DNA of 64,000 nucleotides from Pseudobutyrivibrio sp. 49 (GCF_900100545.1 NZ_FNDP01000003.1:141625-205624), one strand, 5' to 3'; positions 52,147 through 61,217 are shown, numbered from the stretch's first letter. A program made the numbers and translations. The notes: a model not told the origin generated them from the sequence alone.

Positions 52147-52614
52147 ATGGAAGATAAGGTTACTTTTACTATTGGGAGACAGAAAAACATTGCTTTGATT
52201 GCTCACGATGGAAAGAAACAGACTCTTGTTAACTGGTGCGAGGCAAACAAAGATATCTTAAAGAATCATTTTCTTTGCGGCACAGGTACTACAGCCCGTC
52301 TGGTATCCGATAAAACAGGTCTTACAGTTAGAGGTTATAATTCAGGTCCTCTTGGAGGAGACCAGCAAATCGGAGCAAAGGTAGTGGAGGGAAGAATCGA
52401 TTTAATCGTATTTTTCTCAGACCCACTTACAGCACAGCCACATGACCCTGATGTTAAGGCTCTTATGAGAATTGCACAGGTTTATGATATTCCAATTGCG
52501 GTTAATAAGGCATCGGCTGATTTCATTATCAAATCAGTACTTATGGATGAGCCTTATGACCATGATGTAATAAATATGCAAAAGCATATTTCTGACAGAG
52601 TTAATTTCTTATAA
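52147..52614 (+). CDS. mgsA: methylglyoxal synthase
   Basis: Converts dihydroxyacetone phosphate to methylglyoxal and phosphate, a bypass of lower glycolysis when phosphate is short. Family marks: ALIAHDGKKQTLVNW (substrate-site Asp), CGTGTTARLV phosphate loop, SGPLGGDQQIGA with the catalytic Asp, FFSDPLTAQPHDPDVKALMRI. 155 aa is normal to slightly long. AACGGAGGG precedes the ATG. Terminator follows. Confidence 0.96.
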   Translation: MEDKVTFTIGRQKNIALIAHDGKKQTLVNWCEANKDILKNHFLCGTGTTARLVSDKTGLTVRGYNSGPLGGDQQIGAKVVEGRIDLIVFFSDPLTAQPHDPDVKALMRIAQVYDIPIAVNKASADFIIKSVLMDEPYDHDVINMQKHISDRVNFL

Positions 52615-52642
52615 TTTATAGATATCTATATTCTCAATACTG

Positions 52643-52673
52643 ACTGCAAGACTGAAAGGTCTTGCAGTTTTTT
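52643..52673 (+). terminator. terminator after mgsA
   Basis: Perfect 10-bp stem ACTGCAAGAC / GTCTTGCAGT with TTTTTT. Confidence 0.93.
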
Positions 52674-52712
52674 ACTTTATAGGACATGCTTCTAAATTCC
52701 CCAAAAAACTTG

Positions 52713-52762
52713 TTGACACTAAAAATACGGTGTGCTATAAGTGTATTAGAACAGCTAATACA
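52713..52762 (+). promoter_or_regulatory. promoter and operator of the GntR-ABC operon
   Basis: TTGACA (52713-52718), 17 bp, TATAAG (52736-52741) with TGC just before it (extended -10). Immediately downstream, at about +1 to +21, is the perfect palindrome TGTATTAG-aacag-CTAATACA (52742-52762). Position and symmetry suit auto-repression by the GntR protein encoded next. Confidence 0.85.
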
Positions 52763-52793
52763 GTATAACTGAATACCGTGAGGAGGTACTAGC

Positions 52794-53180
52794 TTGATTC
52801 AACTAAATTACAGGGATTCCAAGCCTATATATGAGCAGATAAAGGATGGCCTAAGACGCCTGGTGGTGTCAGGGGCTGTACGAACGGATGAGAAACTGCC
52901 AAGTGTTAGAGAGCTTGCTACAAGTTTATCTATCAATCCAAACACCATCCAGAAGGCTTATCGTGAGCTGGAACAGGAAGGGTACATTTACACAATAGCA
53001 GGTAAAGGCAGCTATGCCGCAGAAAGAGCGGACGTTGCAACTGGGAGGAATGAAGAACTTATGAAAGAATTCGATGAGATAGTAAAAGAACTTCTGTATC
53101 TGTGCCAGGATAAGGATATCCTTATCAGAAGAATTGAAGAGATAGCGAAGGGAGGGGCAACGGGTGATTCAGGTAAATAA
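52794..53180 (+). CDS. GntR-family regulator, YtrA subfamily
   Basis: 128 aa. The winged helix spans residues ~8-75 (PIYEQIKDGLRRLVVSGAVRTDEKLPSVRELATSLSINPNTIQKAYRELEQEGYIYTIAGKGSYAAE) and is followed only by a ~45-residue helical tail, the short C-terminus typical of YtrA. Such proteins repress adjacent ABC transporter operons. TTG start behind GAGGAGGT. Its 3' end overlaps the ABC ATPase gene by 17 bp, and a palindrome sits over the start point of the operon. Confidence 0.94.
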   Translation: MIQLNYRDSKPIYEQIKDGLRRLVVSGAVRTDEKLPSVRELATSLSINPNTIQKAYRELEQEGYIYTIAGKGSYAAERADVATGRNEELMKEFDEIVKELLYLCQDKDILIRRIEEIAKGGATGDSGK

Positions 53181-54063
53181 TGTTACAAAGAAATTTGGAG
53201 ACTTCATTGCCCTTGATGATTTAAATATGCATGTAGAAAAGGGTGCCATTTATGGTTTGGTAGGACCAAATGGCGCTGGTAAGTCTACTATTATTCGTCA
53301 CCTTTGTGGCGTGTATAAGCAGGATGCTGGACAGGTTCTTATTGATGGACAGCCAGTATATGAAAATCAGGCAATCAAGAGCAGATATGCGGTCATTCCA
53401 GACGACATCTTCTTTTTTACACAGGCTAACACCTTGGATATGATGAAGTTTTATAAGAATATGTATCCAAATTTTGACGAGGCACTTTTCAAGAAGATTA
53501 TGGATTGTTTCCCAGCAATTAATCCTAAGAAGATGGTTCGCAGTCTTTCAAAGGGAATGCAGAAGCAGGTCGCATTTATGCTTTCTATCGCAGCCAGACC
53601 AGAGCTTATGATTTTGGATGAGCCAGTGGATGGTCTTGATCCTGTAATGCGCCGTCAGATTTGGAGCCTTATTATGTCCGATGTTGCGGAGAATGGTCTT
53701 ACAGTTCTTGTAAGTTCACATAACCTTAGAGAGCTTGAGGATGTATGCGACCATGTGGGCATTATGAATAATGGAAAGATTCTTATTGAGCGATCACTTG
53801 ATGAGCTTCAGACTTCCATTACTAAGATTCAGATTGCCTTTGAGGGCGAGATGCCAAAGCTTCCAGATGATATTACAGTATTAAAGAAGATTACTAACGG
53901 ACGTGTACATACACTTATAGTCAAGGGAGAACCTAGAGCTGCAGAGCAGGCAATTGGTCAGATGAATCCACTTCTGATGGATGTGCTTCCACTTACCCTT
54001 GAAGAGATATTTATTTATGAATTGGGAGGTGAGAACTATGCAGTCAAAGACATCATTTTTTAA
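53164..54063 (+). CDS. ABC transporter ATP-binding protein
   Basis: 299-aa stand-alone ATPase. Walker A GPNGAGKST at about residues 38-46, signature region LSKGMQKQVAF (LSKGM instead of LSGGQ, common in this group), Walker B MILDEPVDGLDPVMRRQ, H-loop SSHNLRELEDVCD. The C-terminal ~80 residues are the usual extra domain of drug/bacteriocin-type ABC-2 ATPases. GTG start 8 bp behind AAGGGAGGG. Pairs with the permease whose start lies 26 bp inside this gene; together an exporter or sensor-type system of the Ytr kind. Confidence 0.93.
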   Translation: MIQVNNVTKKFGDFIALDDLNMHVEKGAIYGLVGPNGAGKSTIIRHLCGVYKQDAGQVLIDGQPVYENQAIKSRYAVIPDDIFFFTQANTLDMMKFYKNMYPNFDEALFKKIMDCFPAINPKKMVRSLSKGMQKQVAFMLSIAARPELMILDEPVDGLDPVMRRQIWSLIMSDVAENGLTVLVSSHNLRELEDVCDHVGIMNNGKILIERSLDELQTSITKIQIAFEGEMPKLPDDITVLKKITNGRVHTLIVKGEPRAAEQAIGQMNPLLMDVLPLTLEEIFIYELGGENYAVKDIIF

Positions 54064-56125
54064 TATGGCTTTGTTTAAAAAGAATATTAGCAGAACATGG
54101 ATTGCAGGGTTACTATATTTCGTCCTCCTATTGTTGATGCTTCCAGTATATTTCGTAATCAGCACTGCTAATATAAATGGAGATGACTGGTACTCAAGAC
54201 TTGGTTATACAATGGAAATGCGACTTTTCGAGCATATGAGTACTATGCCGACTACCTTTATTACCATCATTATTTCCATTATCGTTACAGGAATTACCTT
54301 TTGGTATTTATTCAATAGAAGAGACAGCTATATGATGCACTCTTTTCCAGTTACTAGAAGAAGCCTGTTTTTCACAGGTATCTTATCAAGCCTTACTGTA
54401 AGCCTTGTGCCAGTAATATTGGCATCAGTCATTATGACAATTGCAGCAGCGGCCCGTGGATGTGATGGTCTTTCTTGTATATGGTATTGGGCACTTGTTG
54501 TAGCAGTATCAACCTTGCTATTTACGGCAGTAGCGATTTTTTCGCTGATGATTTCAGGTCAGATTGTTACTGGCATTATCTTCTATTTTATATTTAATTT
54601 CCTCTATCTTATGATGGATATTGCATTTCGTCTTACTGCAAGTATCCTCATGTGGGGATTGTCAGAGGCTATGAACGGAATACAGTATAGGATTTGGACT
54701 CCTGTGTTATACATTCCTAATAATGCCAAGGTATTTTCTGATGTAGTTATGGATGACAACTACGAGCGAGTAATAGAGTTTAAGCACAGCTTTACAGGCG
54801 GACATGTTCTTGCAATTTACGCAGCAGCTGCGCTAGTTATCATTATTGTGAGCTACCAGCTTTATAGATTTAAGAAGCTTGAGACAGTACTCGATTTCAT
54901 TGCTGTTCCATTTATGAAACCAGTATTTTCCGTTGGAATGTCCTTCTTTATTTCGATGGTAGCAGGTGCTTTCATTTCAGGAATGGTAGAGGCGCTTACA
55001 TCTCTTACCTATGACATGAAATATGGAATAGCTATTGTATCAGCGCTGATTTTGGGAGCGATAATATATTTTGCTACACAGATGCTTATTGAGAAGACTT
55101 TAAGAGTTTTCTGTGCAAAGAAAGCTTTTGCCTGTGCCGTTTATTCACTTGCAGCACTTGGAGTACTTCTTTGTATGAGACTAGATGTGCTGGGAATTGA
55201 AAACAGAGTTCCAGCGTTAAAGGACATTCAGTGGGCAGGTATCGATAACAATTACACCATGGTTTTTACAGATGAGATGGATATCGAGGCCTTCAGACAG
55301 ATTCATCAGAACTTCCTTACAGATAAGAAGGAACTTAGAAATATTAATTACAATTATCCAGATGTGGATGGAAAAACCTTCTCTATCCGCTACAAGCTTA
55401 AGAACGGAAAGATTGTTATCCGAAGCTATCCTGTAATTAATACAGAAGCTTCAGTAGTTACACCAGAATATCTGGCAGCTACACAGCCAATCTTGGATTT
55501 TGTTAATAATCCAGGAAGAATCAAAGAGCACATCATTGGAAATATCTGGAATGACTGTGAGATTAAGACAATGGATTTTGCTACTTTAGTAGATGTTCCA
55601 GAAAACAATGATTATTACTTTGAATACAATGAGTTTGATGAGCTCAGCACTAAGGAGAAAAAGGCAAAATACAAGAGAGTATACGAAGCCTTCCTTAAGG
55701 ATATCGAAGCAGGAAAGGTATTCCAGCAGGATTTTGCAGGCTATGATTATAAATATGACGAGAATAACAAGGTGCGTTTATATAATTCCTTTGACTTTAT
55801 AGTTAGAAATCCGGATGTAGTTTACTTCTCTGACAGCGAAACCTTCTATGACAATGCTTATAGCGGCCAGACAATTATGCATGAACAAAGCATATACGCA
55901 GAGCTGACAGTAGATTGTACAAATACACTTAAGGCATTAAAGGATGAAGGCTTCTATACAGATGAAGATGACATAATTACTTATGATGAGTTTTCAAAGA
56001 AGTATGAAAACTATGGTTATGATTCAGAAGCAATAGATCCAGAAGCAATAGATGCAGAAAGAGCTGAATATATCTTTGAAGACCCTGATGGAGATTTAGA
56101 TCCATTAGAGGCGATTATGAATTAG
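54038..56125 (+). CDS. large ABC-2 type permease with C-terminal DUF6449-like domain
   Basis: 695 aa. Six to eight membrane segments in residues ~20-390 (first at WIAGLLYFVLLLLMLPVYFVI), then a long soluble tail of ~290 residues that resembles DUF6449 of Lachnospiraceae permeases, rich in Tyr/Asp/Glu and ending in a short acidic repeat (EAIDPEAIDAERAEY). ATG 54038 is set by GGGAGG 7-12 bp upstream; an in-frame upstream ATG lies inside the ATPase gene. Partner of the ATPase; substrate unknown, possibly an antimicrobial peptide or wall-active compound as for YtrA-controlled transporters. Confidence 0.82.
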   Translation: MQSKTSFFNMALFKKNISRTWIAGLLYFVLLLLMLPVYFVISTANINGDDWYSRLGYTMEMRLFEHMSTMPTTFITIIISIIVTGITFWYLFNRRDSYMMHSFPVTRRSLFFTGILSSLTVSLVPVILASVIMTIAAAARGCDGLSCIWYWALVVAVSTLLFTAVAIFSLMISGQIVTGIIFYFIFNFLYLMMDIAFRLTASILMWGLSEAMNGIQYRIWTPVLYIPNNAKVFSDVVMDDNYERVIEFKHSFTGGHVLAIYAAAALVIIIVSYQLYRFKKLETVLDFIAVPFMKPVFSVGMSFFISMVAGAFISGMVEALTSLTYDMKYGIAIVSALILGAIIYFATQMLIEKTLRVFCAKKAFACAVYSLAALGVLLCMRLDVLGIENRVPALKDIQWAGIDNNYTMVFTDEMDIEAFRQIHQNFLTDKKELRNINYNYPDVDGKTFSIRYKLKNGKIVIRSYPVINTEASVVTPEYLAATQPILDFVNNPGRIKEHIIGNIWNDCEIKTMDFATLVDVPENNDYYFEYNEFDELSTKEKKAKYKRVYEAFLKDIEAGKVFQQDFAGYDYKYDENNKVRLYNSFDFIVRNPDVVYFSDSETFYDNAYSGQTIMHEQSIYAELTVDCTNTLKALKDEGFYTDEDDIITYDEFSKKYENYGYDSEAIDPEAIDAERAEYIFEDPDGDLDPLEAIMN

Positions 56126-56164
56126 CTTATATCTTATTTCTCTATACAATACAATTCTCAGACC

Positions 56165-56204
56165 GACCCCAGAGACCTCTCAACTCTGGGGTCAATTTTT
56201 TTTT
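56165..56204 (+). terminator. terminator after the ABC-2 permease
   Basis: Perfect 10-bp stem GACCCCAGAG / CTCTGGGGTC with AATTTTTTTTT. It insulates the flagellar operon. Confidence 0.95.
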
Positions 56205-56273
56205 ATTTGATGCCGATAATAATAATGACAGAAGAAATTTTGAAAATTTTGTTAAATTTTTTTATTATAGGTA

Positions 56274-56300
56274 TAAAGTTTTACTAAATTGTTCCGATAA
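56274..56300 (+). promoter_or_regulatory. sigma-28/sigma-D type flagellar promoter
   Basis: TAAA (56274-56277), 16-bp spacer and CCGATAA (56294-56300), matching the Firmicute sigma-D consensus TAAA-N15-GCCGATAT closely. It is 80 bp before flgM, the first late flagellar gene, which codes for the anti-sigma-28 factor. Confidence 0.85.
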
Positions 56301-56379
56301 ATGGAATGTAGGAAAAAGATGGTTGGGGGATAACCCGAAAAAGAATCACCTGAATAAGGGAGGAAAGGAGTGTGGCGAT

Positions 56380-56658
56380 ATGCGTATAGAGGCTTACAAT
56401 CAGGTAGCTCAGCTCTATCAGTCATCAAACACTAAAAACACGACACAGGCTGCTAAAACAAATGGAATGGGCCGTGACCAGGTTCAGATTTCATCTACAG
56501 GTAAAGACTACCATGTAGCTAAGGCAGCAGTATCTGAGGCGGCAGATATCAGAGAAGATCTAGTAGCAGACATCAAGGCTAGAATCAAAGCTGGTACTTA
56601 CGAAGTCAGCACAGAAGACTTCGCAGATAAATTATTGTCTCAGTTCGGTCAGATTTAG
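56380..56658 (+). CDS. flgM: anti-sigma-28 factor FlgM
   Basis: 92 aa. N-terminus MRIEAYNQVAQLYQ and the C-terminal sigma-binding half VRADIREDLVADIKARIKAGTYEVSTEDFADKLL-like run (here AADIREDLVADIKARIKAGTY) are the FlgM pattern. FlgM holds sigma-28 until the hook is complete, then is exported. ATG 56380 is chosen by GGAAAGGAG 9 bp upstream; an in-frame ATG at 56323 would add 19 residues unlike the family. First gene of the operon behind a sigma-28 type promoter, so it should be auto-controlled. Confidence 0.93.
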   Translation: MRIEAYNQVAQLYQSSNTKNTTQAAKTNGMGRDQVQISSTGKDYHVAKAAVSEAADIREDLVADIKARIKAGTYEVSTEDFADKLLSQFGQI

Positions 56659-56677
56659 TTTAAGTGAGGAAGATTGC

Positions 56678-57190
56678 GTGGCTAGTTTAATGGATGAATT
56701 GCTCTTAACTATGGATGGTGAAACAGAGCAGTATGAAAAGTTAATTAGTCTTAATGGAGAAAAGAAGGATTCTATTATCCATAAGAAGCTTGACGTACTG
56801 GAAGCTATTACCTCTCAGGAGCAAGCCATCGCAGACTCATTATTGGAGTTGGAGAAGCGACGCGCCGAATTACTGCGACATATTGCAGCAGTAATGGGTC
56901 ATGACGGGGAGCAGATTACCGTTTCATGGATGATCGATAATTTGGCGAACCAGCCTGTAGAAAGAAAACAACTTATAACTGCCAGGGGTAAATTGAAGGA
57001 AGCAGCTGATAATGCTCAGGTGCTTAATATTCAGACTCAGAATCTCCTGCGCCAGGCGCTGGAGATGATTGAATTTGATATTACCCTAATCAAGAGTGCA
57101 AGACAGGCACCACAGACGTCCAATTATGGCAGGGATGCAGAGACTACAGGAGATTTGTTAGGTAAATCAGGATTTGACGCTAAACAGTAG
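56678..57190 (+). CDS. flgN: FlgN-like chaperone
   Basis: 170-aa helical protein, chaperone for FlgK/FlgL. Three long amphipathic helices (LMDELLLTMDGETEQYEKLISL; QEQAIADSLLELEKRRAELLRHIA; NAQVLNIQTQNLLRQALEMIEFDITLIKSAR) and placement between flgM and flgK support it, though FlgN sequences are poorly conserved. GTG start behind GAGGAAG. Two flgK clients follow, so it may serve both. Confidence 0.88.
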   Translation: MASLMDELLLTMDGETEQYEKLISLNGEKKDSIIHKKLDVLEAITSQEQAIADSLLELEKRRAELLRHIAAVMGHDGEQITVSWMIDNLANQPVERKQLITARGKLKEAADNAQVLNIQTQNLLRQALEMIEFDITLIKSARQAPQTSNYGRDAETTGDLLGKSGFDAKQ

Positions 57191-57232
57191 GAAACGGATG
57201 TCCTTAAAGATTAGCAGCTTTAAGGAGGACCT

Positions 57233-59062
57233 ATGGCTAATAGTTTTGGAAGCTTATATGTTGGAGCATCTGGCCTACAGTCAGCATCACATGGATTAAA
57301 TACAACAGCTAACAACCTTTCGAACGTAAATACCGAAGGTTATGTTCGTGAGCAGGTTGTTTATGAAGATAGAAATTATCAAAAAATAGGTGAAGCCGCA
57401 GTGAGTACACAGTACCGTGGACTCGGTGTGGAAGTTGGAACGATCGTCCACGCTCGCGATATCTTTTTAGATAAAGCATATCGAAGTGAGAATGGGCGAC
57501 ATTCTTTTTATGACGCTAGTTCAGAAGCAGTGCAGGAGGTTATCACTCATCTGCAGGAATCTGACGGACAAGCTTTCAAAGACGCCATCAAAGATTTTGA
57601 GGAGGCCTTTGAAGAGTTTGCCAAAGATCCTTCAGATACAGTTAACCAGAATCTTGTTTTGCAGAAGGCTAGCCTTTTTTTGTCCCGTGCTACAACGGTT
57701 GAAGATGGATTTGAAGATTATCAGACCATTATCAATTCAAAGATTTCCGAGAAGCTGAACCGCATCAATGAAATTGGAAAAGAGATGGTCGAGTTAAATT
57801 TAAGAATACAGGCCATTGAATCAGCAGGCGTCGAGAAGGCCATGGACCTTCGAGATAAGAGAGATCTGTTGATTGATGAACTTTCAGGATTAGCAAGAAT
57901 CACATATCGTGAGGACAACATGGGCGTTGTTCATGTGGAGCTTGAGCAGGTGGAGTTTATCGACGAGGTAACATATCACCCAGTTGGAAATCTTACAGAC
58001 AGAAAGACAGGTTTCGTTACACCTTACTGGCCACATATGTCAGAGATAAATGATCCTGACGATCCAAGTCAGAATTACTACTATCCAATATATGACTTAA
58101 CAAACGTAAGTGCAGAGAAGGACTCGGATATTGGAGAGGTAAAGGCACTTCTTTTGGCAAGAGGTGAGACCTGGAGTGATTACAGAGATTTCTATGACGA
58201 GGAAGGAAATTACATCTCATCTGATGTTTATAAAGAGGGAGTGGCAAACTCAATCATGATGAATTCAGAGGCAGAGCTTGATACCTTGATTCATCAGATT
58301 GTAACTGAAATAAACAACATCTACAGTCCAATCATAGCTTTAGATGAAGTTTATTCAGGGGCTGTAACAGCTACCTACATAGATGAAAATGGTGAGACAG
58401 TCACACTTGATGCCAGCAAAGTGCACATCCTTGATAAGGAAAATTGTTCGTTAGGTAGCGATTTGGAGTATCCACCAAGAGAGCTTTTTGTAAGAAGTGC
58501 TTATGACAGATTCAAAAACAATTCGATTATGGATGTAACTGTTACTATTGATGATGGTAATGGTACTACTCATGATGAAGTAGTCCAGGTGTATGTATAC
58601 AACGAAGAAGATTTAGACGATGCTAATACCTGCTACACCTTAAAGAACCTCAGAATGAATGAGGAGCTTGAAAAGCAGGAATCTTATCTTCCACATCTCA
58701 TGTATAAGGAAAATAAGATAGCAGTTAATCACAACTTGGGTGCAGCCCTCAGTGCTATTTGGACAGCTCAGGACTTTAACCTTAATCCTAGCGATACCAC
58801 ACCTTGTGGCTACTCAGGTTTCTACGTTAAGTGGATTGGTGAAATCGGAAACACTGGTAACGTATATAAGTCTACAGCAGAATCGCTACTGGGAACAAAG
58901 GAAGAAATAGAATTTAGCCGCCAGGGTGTAATCGGCGTATCTTCTGATGAAGAGCTTACAATAATGATTAAATATCAGTCGGCATATAACGCAGCCAGCC
59001 GATATATAAACGTAGTAAACGAAATGATTGAGCATCTTGTCACATCACTTGGACATGTTTAA
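57233..59062 (+). CDS. flgK: flagellar hook-associated protein FlgK, first of two
   Basis: 609 aa. N-terminal flagellar rod motif SFGSLYVGASGLQSASHGLNTTANNLSNVNTEGYVRE with the ANN(L)SN-x-x-T-x-GY signature; the C-terminal end ISSDEELTIMIKYQSAYNAASRYINVVNEMIEHLV is the FlgK C-terminal helix (flagellar basal-body-type). HAP1 forms the first junction zone between hook and filament. TTTAAGGAGG precedes the ATG. The central region differs from the second FlgK, so they are not recent copies. Confidence 0.93.
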   Translation: MANSFGSLYVGASGLQSASHGLNTTANNLSNVNTEGYVREQVVYEDRNYQKIGEAAVSTQYRGLGVEVGTIVHARDIFLDKAYRSENGRHSFYDASSEAVQEVITHLQESDGQAFKDAIKDFEEAFEEFAKDPSDTVNQNLVLQKASLFLSRATTVEDGFEDYQTIINSKISEKLNRINEIGKEMVELNLRIQAIESAGVEKAMDLRDKRDLLIDELSGLARITYREDNMGVVHVELEQVEFIDEVTYHPVGNLTDRKTGFVTPYWPHMSEINDPDDPSQNYYYPIYDLTNVSAEKDSDIGEVKALLLARGETWSDYRDFYDEEGNYISSDVYKEGVANSIMMNSEAELDTLIHQIVTEINNIYSPIIALDEVYSGAVTATYIDENGETVTLDASKVHILDKENCSLGSDLEYPPRELFVRSAYDRFKNNSIMDVTVTIDDGNGTTHDEVVQVYVYNEEDLDDANTCYTLKNLRMNEELEKQESYLPHLMYKENKIAVNHNLGAALSAIWTAQDFNLNPSDTTPCGYSGFYVKWIGEIGNTGNVYKSTAESLLGTKEEIEFSRQGVIGVSSDEELTIMIKYQSAYNAASRYINVVNEMIEHLVTSLGHV

Positions 59063-59088
59063 TCGGTAATGACAGGAGGAATTAGCCT

Positions 59089-61083
59089 ATGTCATCAACA
59101 TTCTTTGGATTAACAATTGCAGCCTCTGGCCTTAATACTTCACAGGCTCAGATTAACACCACTGCAAACAACATCTCTAACGTAAATACGAATGGTTACA
59201 GTCGACAGGTTGTAAACACTGTAGCTTCATCAGCACTCCGTTGCTACCAGAGCTGGGGTACTACCGGTACTGGTGTAGAGGCAGAGTCAGTTACTCAGCG
59301 AAGAGATCTTTATTATGATGAGAAATATTGGAATAATTCCTCAGCTCTAGGTTTCTATGAGAAGAAAGAGTATTACATGAAGCAGATTGAGAACTACTTC
59401 AATGAGACCAATCTGGACACTGGATTTACCACTATTTATACCAAGATGTACAACGCCATGAGTACTCTTCAGGGAAATCCTGGAGATGACACAGTAAGAA
59501 AGCAGTTCATTTCTACAGCCAAGCAGCTGACAGAGTACTTTAATCAGCTGGCTACCAAGCTGGATGATTTGCAGAGCTCAATTAATGATGAGATTAAAAC
59601 AGCTGTGGATGATATTAATTCGATAGCTGAAAAGATATCCATCCTCAATAAGCAGATTAATACTATCGAGCAGGGTGGAGGACATGCAAATGAGCTTCGC
59701 GACCAGCGTGCGGTTCTGGTCGATAAGCTTTCAAAGATTGTGGATGTATCTGCAACTGAAAAGAAGGTACAGAATTCAAATTATCCAGATATGGATACAG
59801 GCGCTACTTATTATCAGGTCTATATTAACGGACAAATTCTTGTAGATACCTATGAGCACAACACTCTTTCTGTAGTATCAAGAGAGTTGGATCAGAATCA
59901 CAATCAGTCTGATATCGATGGTCTTTATGAAATCGTTTGGACTCAGGATGGCAACAAATTTAACGCTACTCCAAGTGGAAATGGTGGAGAACTGAAGGCT
60001 ATGTTTGAGGTTCGTGATGGTAATAACAATGAGAACCTTCATGCCGTGGTTTCAAATGCTGACGCCGAGACCATCACCGTTCAGAATCTATCTATTACAG
60101 ATATCAACGAGCTGAACATGCCAACACGTGGTTCTCTTGACGTAAACAACAAGGAATATACCTACAACAGCTTTTCTTATAACACAGATGAAGATGGAAA
60201 TATTGAAAGTATAACCTTCTATCTGAACCAGACACTGACAGTAGAGGAGCAGGGAAATATGCTTTCCAAAAAGCTTCAGGTAGGTGATGATGTGGATTAT
60301 ATGGGAATTCCTTATTACCACAATCAGATGAATCTTTTCCTGAGAAATTTCTGCGAGGCTTTTAATCAGATAGAAATCGGAACAGAAGTATACAATGATA
60401 ACGGAAATCCGATAACAGATATCAGAGAAATAAAGGTTGGAGAGGTATACGACGCAGAAGGAAATCTAATTGATAGTCAGGAAAAATTAAATGAATATCT
60501 TAACAAGATGGGTGTGGATTTGAACGGTGATTTAATGAACGCCTTCTTCATTGCTAAAGATAAGATTGATTTAAATATCGAGCATCAGATGAGAGATGAC
60601 AAAACATCTGCAACTATTTACAGTGCAGCAGATGATGAGGATGCGACAAAGAATTATGAATCTTATTATCTCCTGACAGCGAAGAACGTCACTATCGCAA
60701 AGGATTCTGATAAGGATGCAGGATTATTTGCTACAACCACCAAGGGTAATTATACGGACGGTGTTGATGCAGCTCATCTAGTAGAGGAACTTCAGAAATT
60801 ACAGAGCAAGACAAAGCTATTCAGAGGTGGTGGCGGTGATGCATTCCTTCAGTGTATCTACGCGGATGTTACTGTAGACACGCAGGAGTGTAACATATTC
60901 ACAAAGAACTTCACCAATATTAAGACGCAGATTTCCGAGCAGAGAATGTCAGTGTCAGGTGTTGATGAAGATGAAGAGGCGCTGGATTTGATGAAATTCC
61001 AGAATGCTTACAACCTGGCATCTAAATGTATATCGGTGTTCGCCGAAATATATGATAGATTGATACTTCAGACTGGAGTTTAA
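59089..61083 (+). CDS. flgK: flagellar hook-associated protein FlgK, second
   Basis: 664 aa, again with the N-terminal motif (TFFGLTIAASGLNTSQAQINTTANNISNVNTNGYSRQ) and C-terminal EEALDLMKFQNAYNLASKCISVFAEIYDRLILQTGV. It is closer to classical FlgK at the start (GYSRQ). Coupling distance to the first flgK is 26 bp with its own AGGAGG. Two FlgK per operon suggests two junction proteins at this point, or one specialised for another flagellin. Confidence 0.93.
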   Translation: MSSTFFGLTIAASGLNTSQAQINTTANNISNVNTNGYSRQVVNTVASSALRCYQSWGTTGTGVEAESVTQRRDLYYDEKYWNNSSALGFYEKKEYYMKQIENYFNETNLDTGFTTIYTKMYNAMSTLQGNPGDDTVRKQFISTAKQLTEYFNQLATKLDDLQSSINDEIKTAVDDINSIAEKISILNKQINTIEQGGGHANELRDQRAVLVDKLSKIVDVSATEKKVQNSNYPDMDTGATYYQVYINGQILVDTYEHNTLSVVSRELDQNHNQSDIDGLYEIVWTQDGNKFNATPSGNGGELKAMFEVRDGNNNENLHAVVSNADAETITVQNLSITDINELNMPTRGSLDVNNKEYTYNSFSYNTDEDGNIESITFYLNQTLTVEEQGNMLSKKLQVGDDVDYMGIPYYHNQMNLFLRNFCEAFNQIEIGTEVYNDNGNPITDIREIKVGEVYDAEGNLIDSQEKLNEYLNKMGVDLNGDLMNAFFIAKDKIDLNIEHQMRDDKTSATIYSAADDEDATKNYESYYLLTAKNVTIAKDSDKDAGLFATTTKGNYTDGVDAAHLVEELQKLQSKTKLFRGGGGDAFLQCIYADVTVDTQECNIFTKNFTNIKTQISEQRMSVSGVDEDEEALDLMKFQNAYNLASKCISVFAEIYDRLILQTGV

Positions 61084-61086
61084 TAT

Positions 61087-61128
61087 GGAGGATATTTTCA
61101 TATGCTTTAGCTTATGAAAATGTTCTCC
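61087..61128 (+). other. long RNA hairpin in the flgK-flgL gap
   Basis: GGAGGATATTTTCATA (61087-61102) pairs with TATGAAAATGTTCTCC (61113-61128): 16 bp, two of them G-U type pairs. No T-tract follows, so it is not a standard terminator; RNA processing or a stability element is more likely. The structured element copy 2 starts 4 bp later. Confidence 0.65.
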
Positions 61129-61131
61129 CAC

Positions 61132-61184
61132 AGCGGGGCCCATTGCCGAAGGCAATTATAAATGGCCCCTGCTTTCCCGCTAGC
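61132..61184 (+). ncRNA. structured RNA-like element, copy 2
   Basis: Same layout as 13314-13365. Outer stem AGC+GGGGCC (61132-61140) with GGCCCC+GCT (61164-61173; one bulged T), one unpaired C, inner stem ATTGCC / GGCAAT closed by GAA (61142-61156), 7-base strand TATAAAT, then TTCCCGCTAGC (61174-61184). Relative to copy 1 the pairs A-T, C-G, A-T, G-C of the outer stem become G-C, G-C, G-C, A-T and an inner C-G becomes T-A, all compensated. It lies 34 bp before the flgL start. Confidence 0.6.
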
Positions 61185-61217
61185 CTGAAAAAAAGTAGTG
61201 TTTTAGAGGTGATTTTT

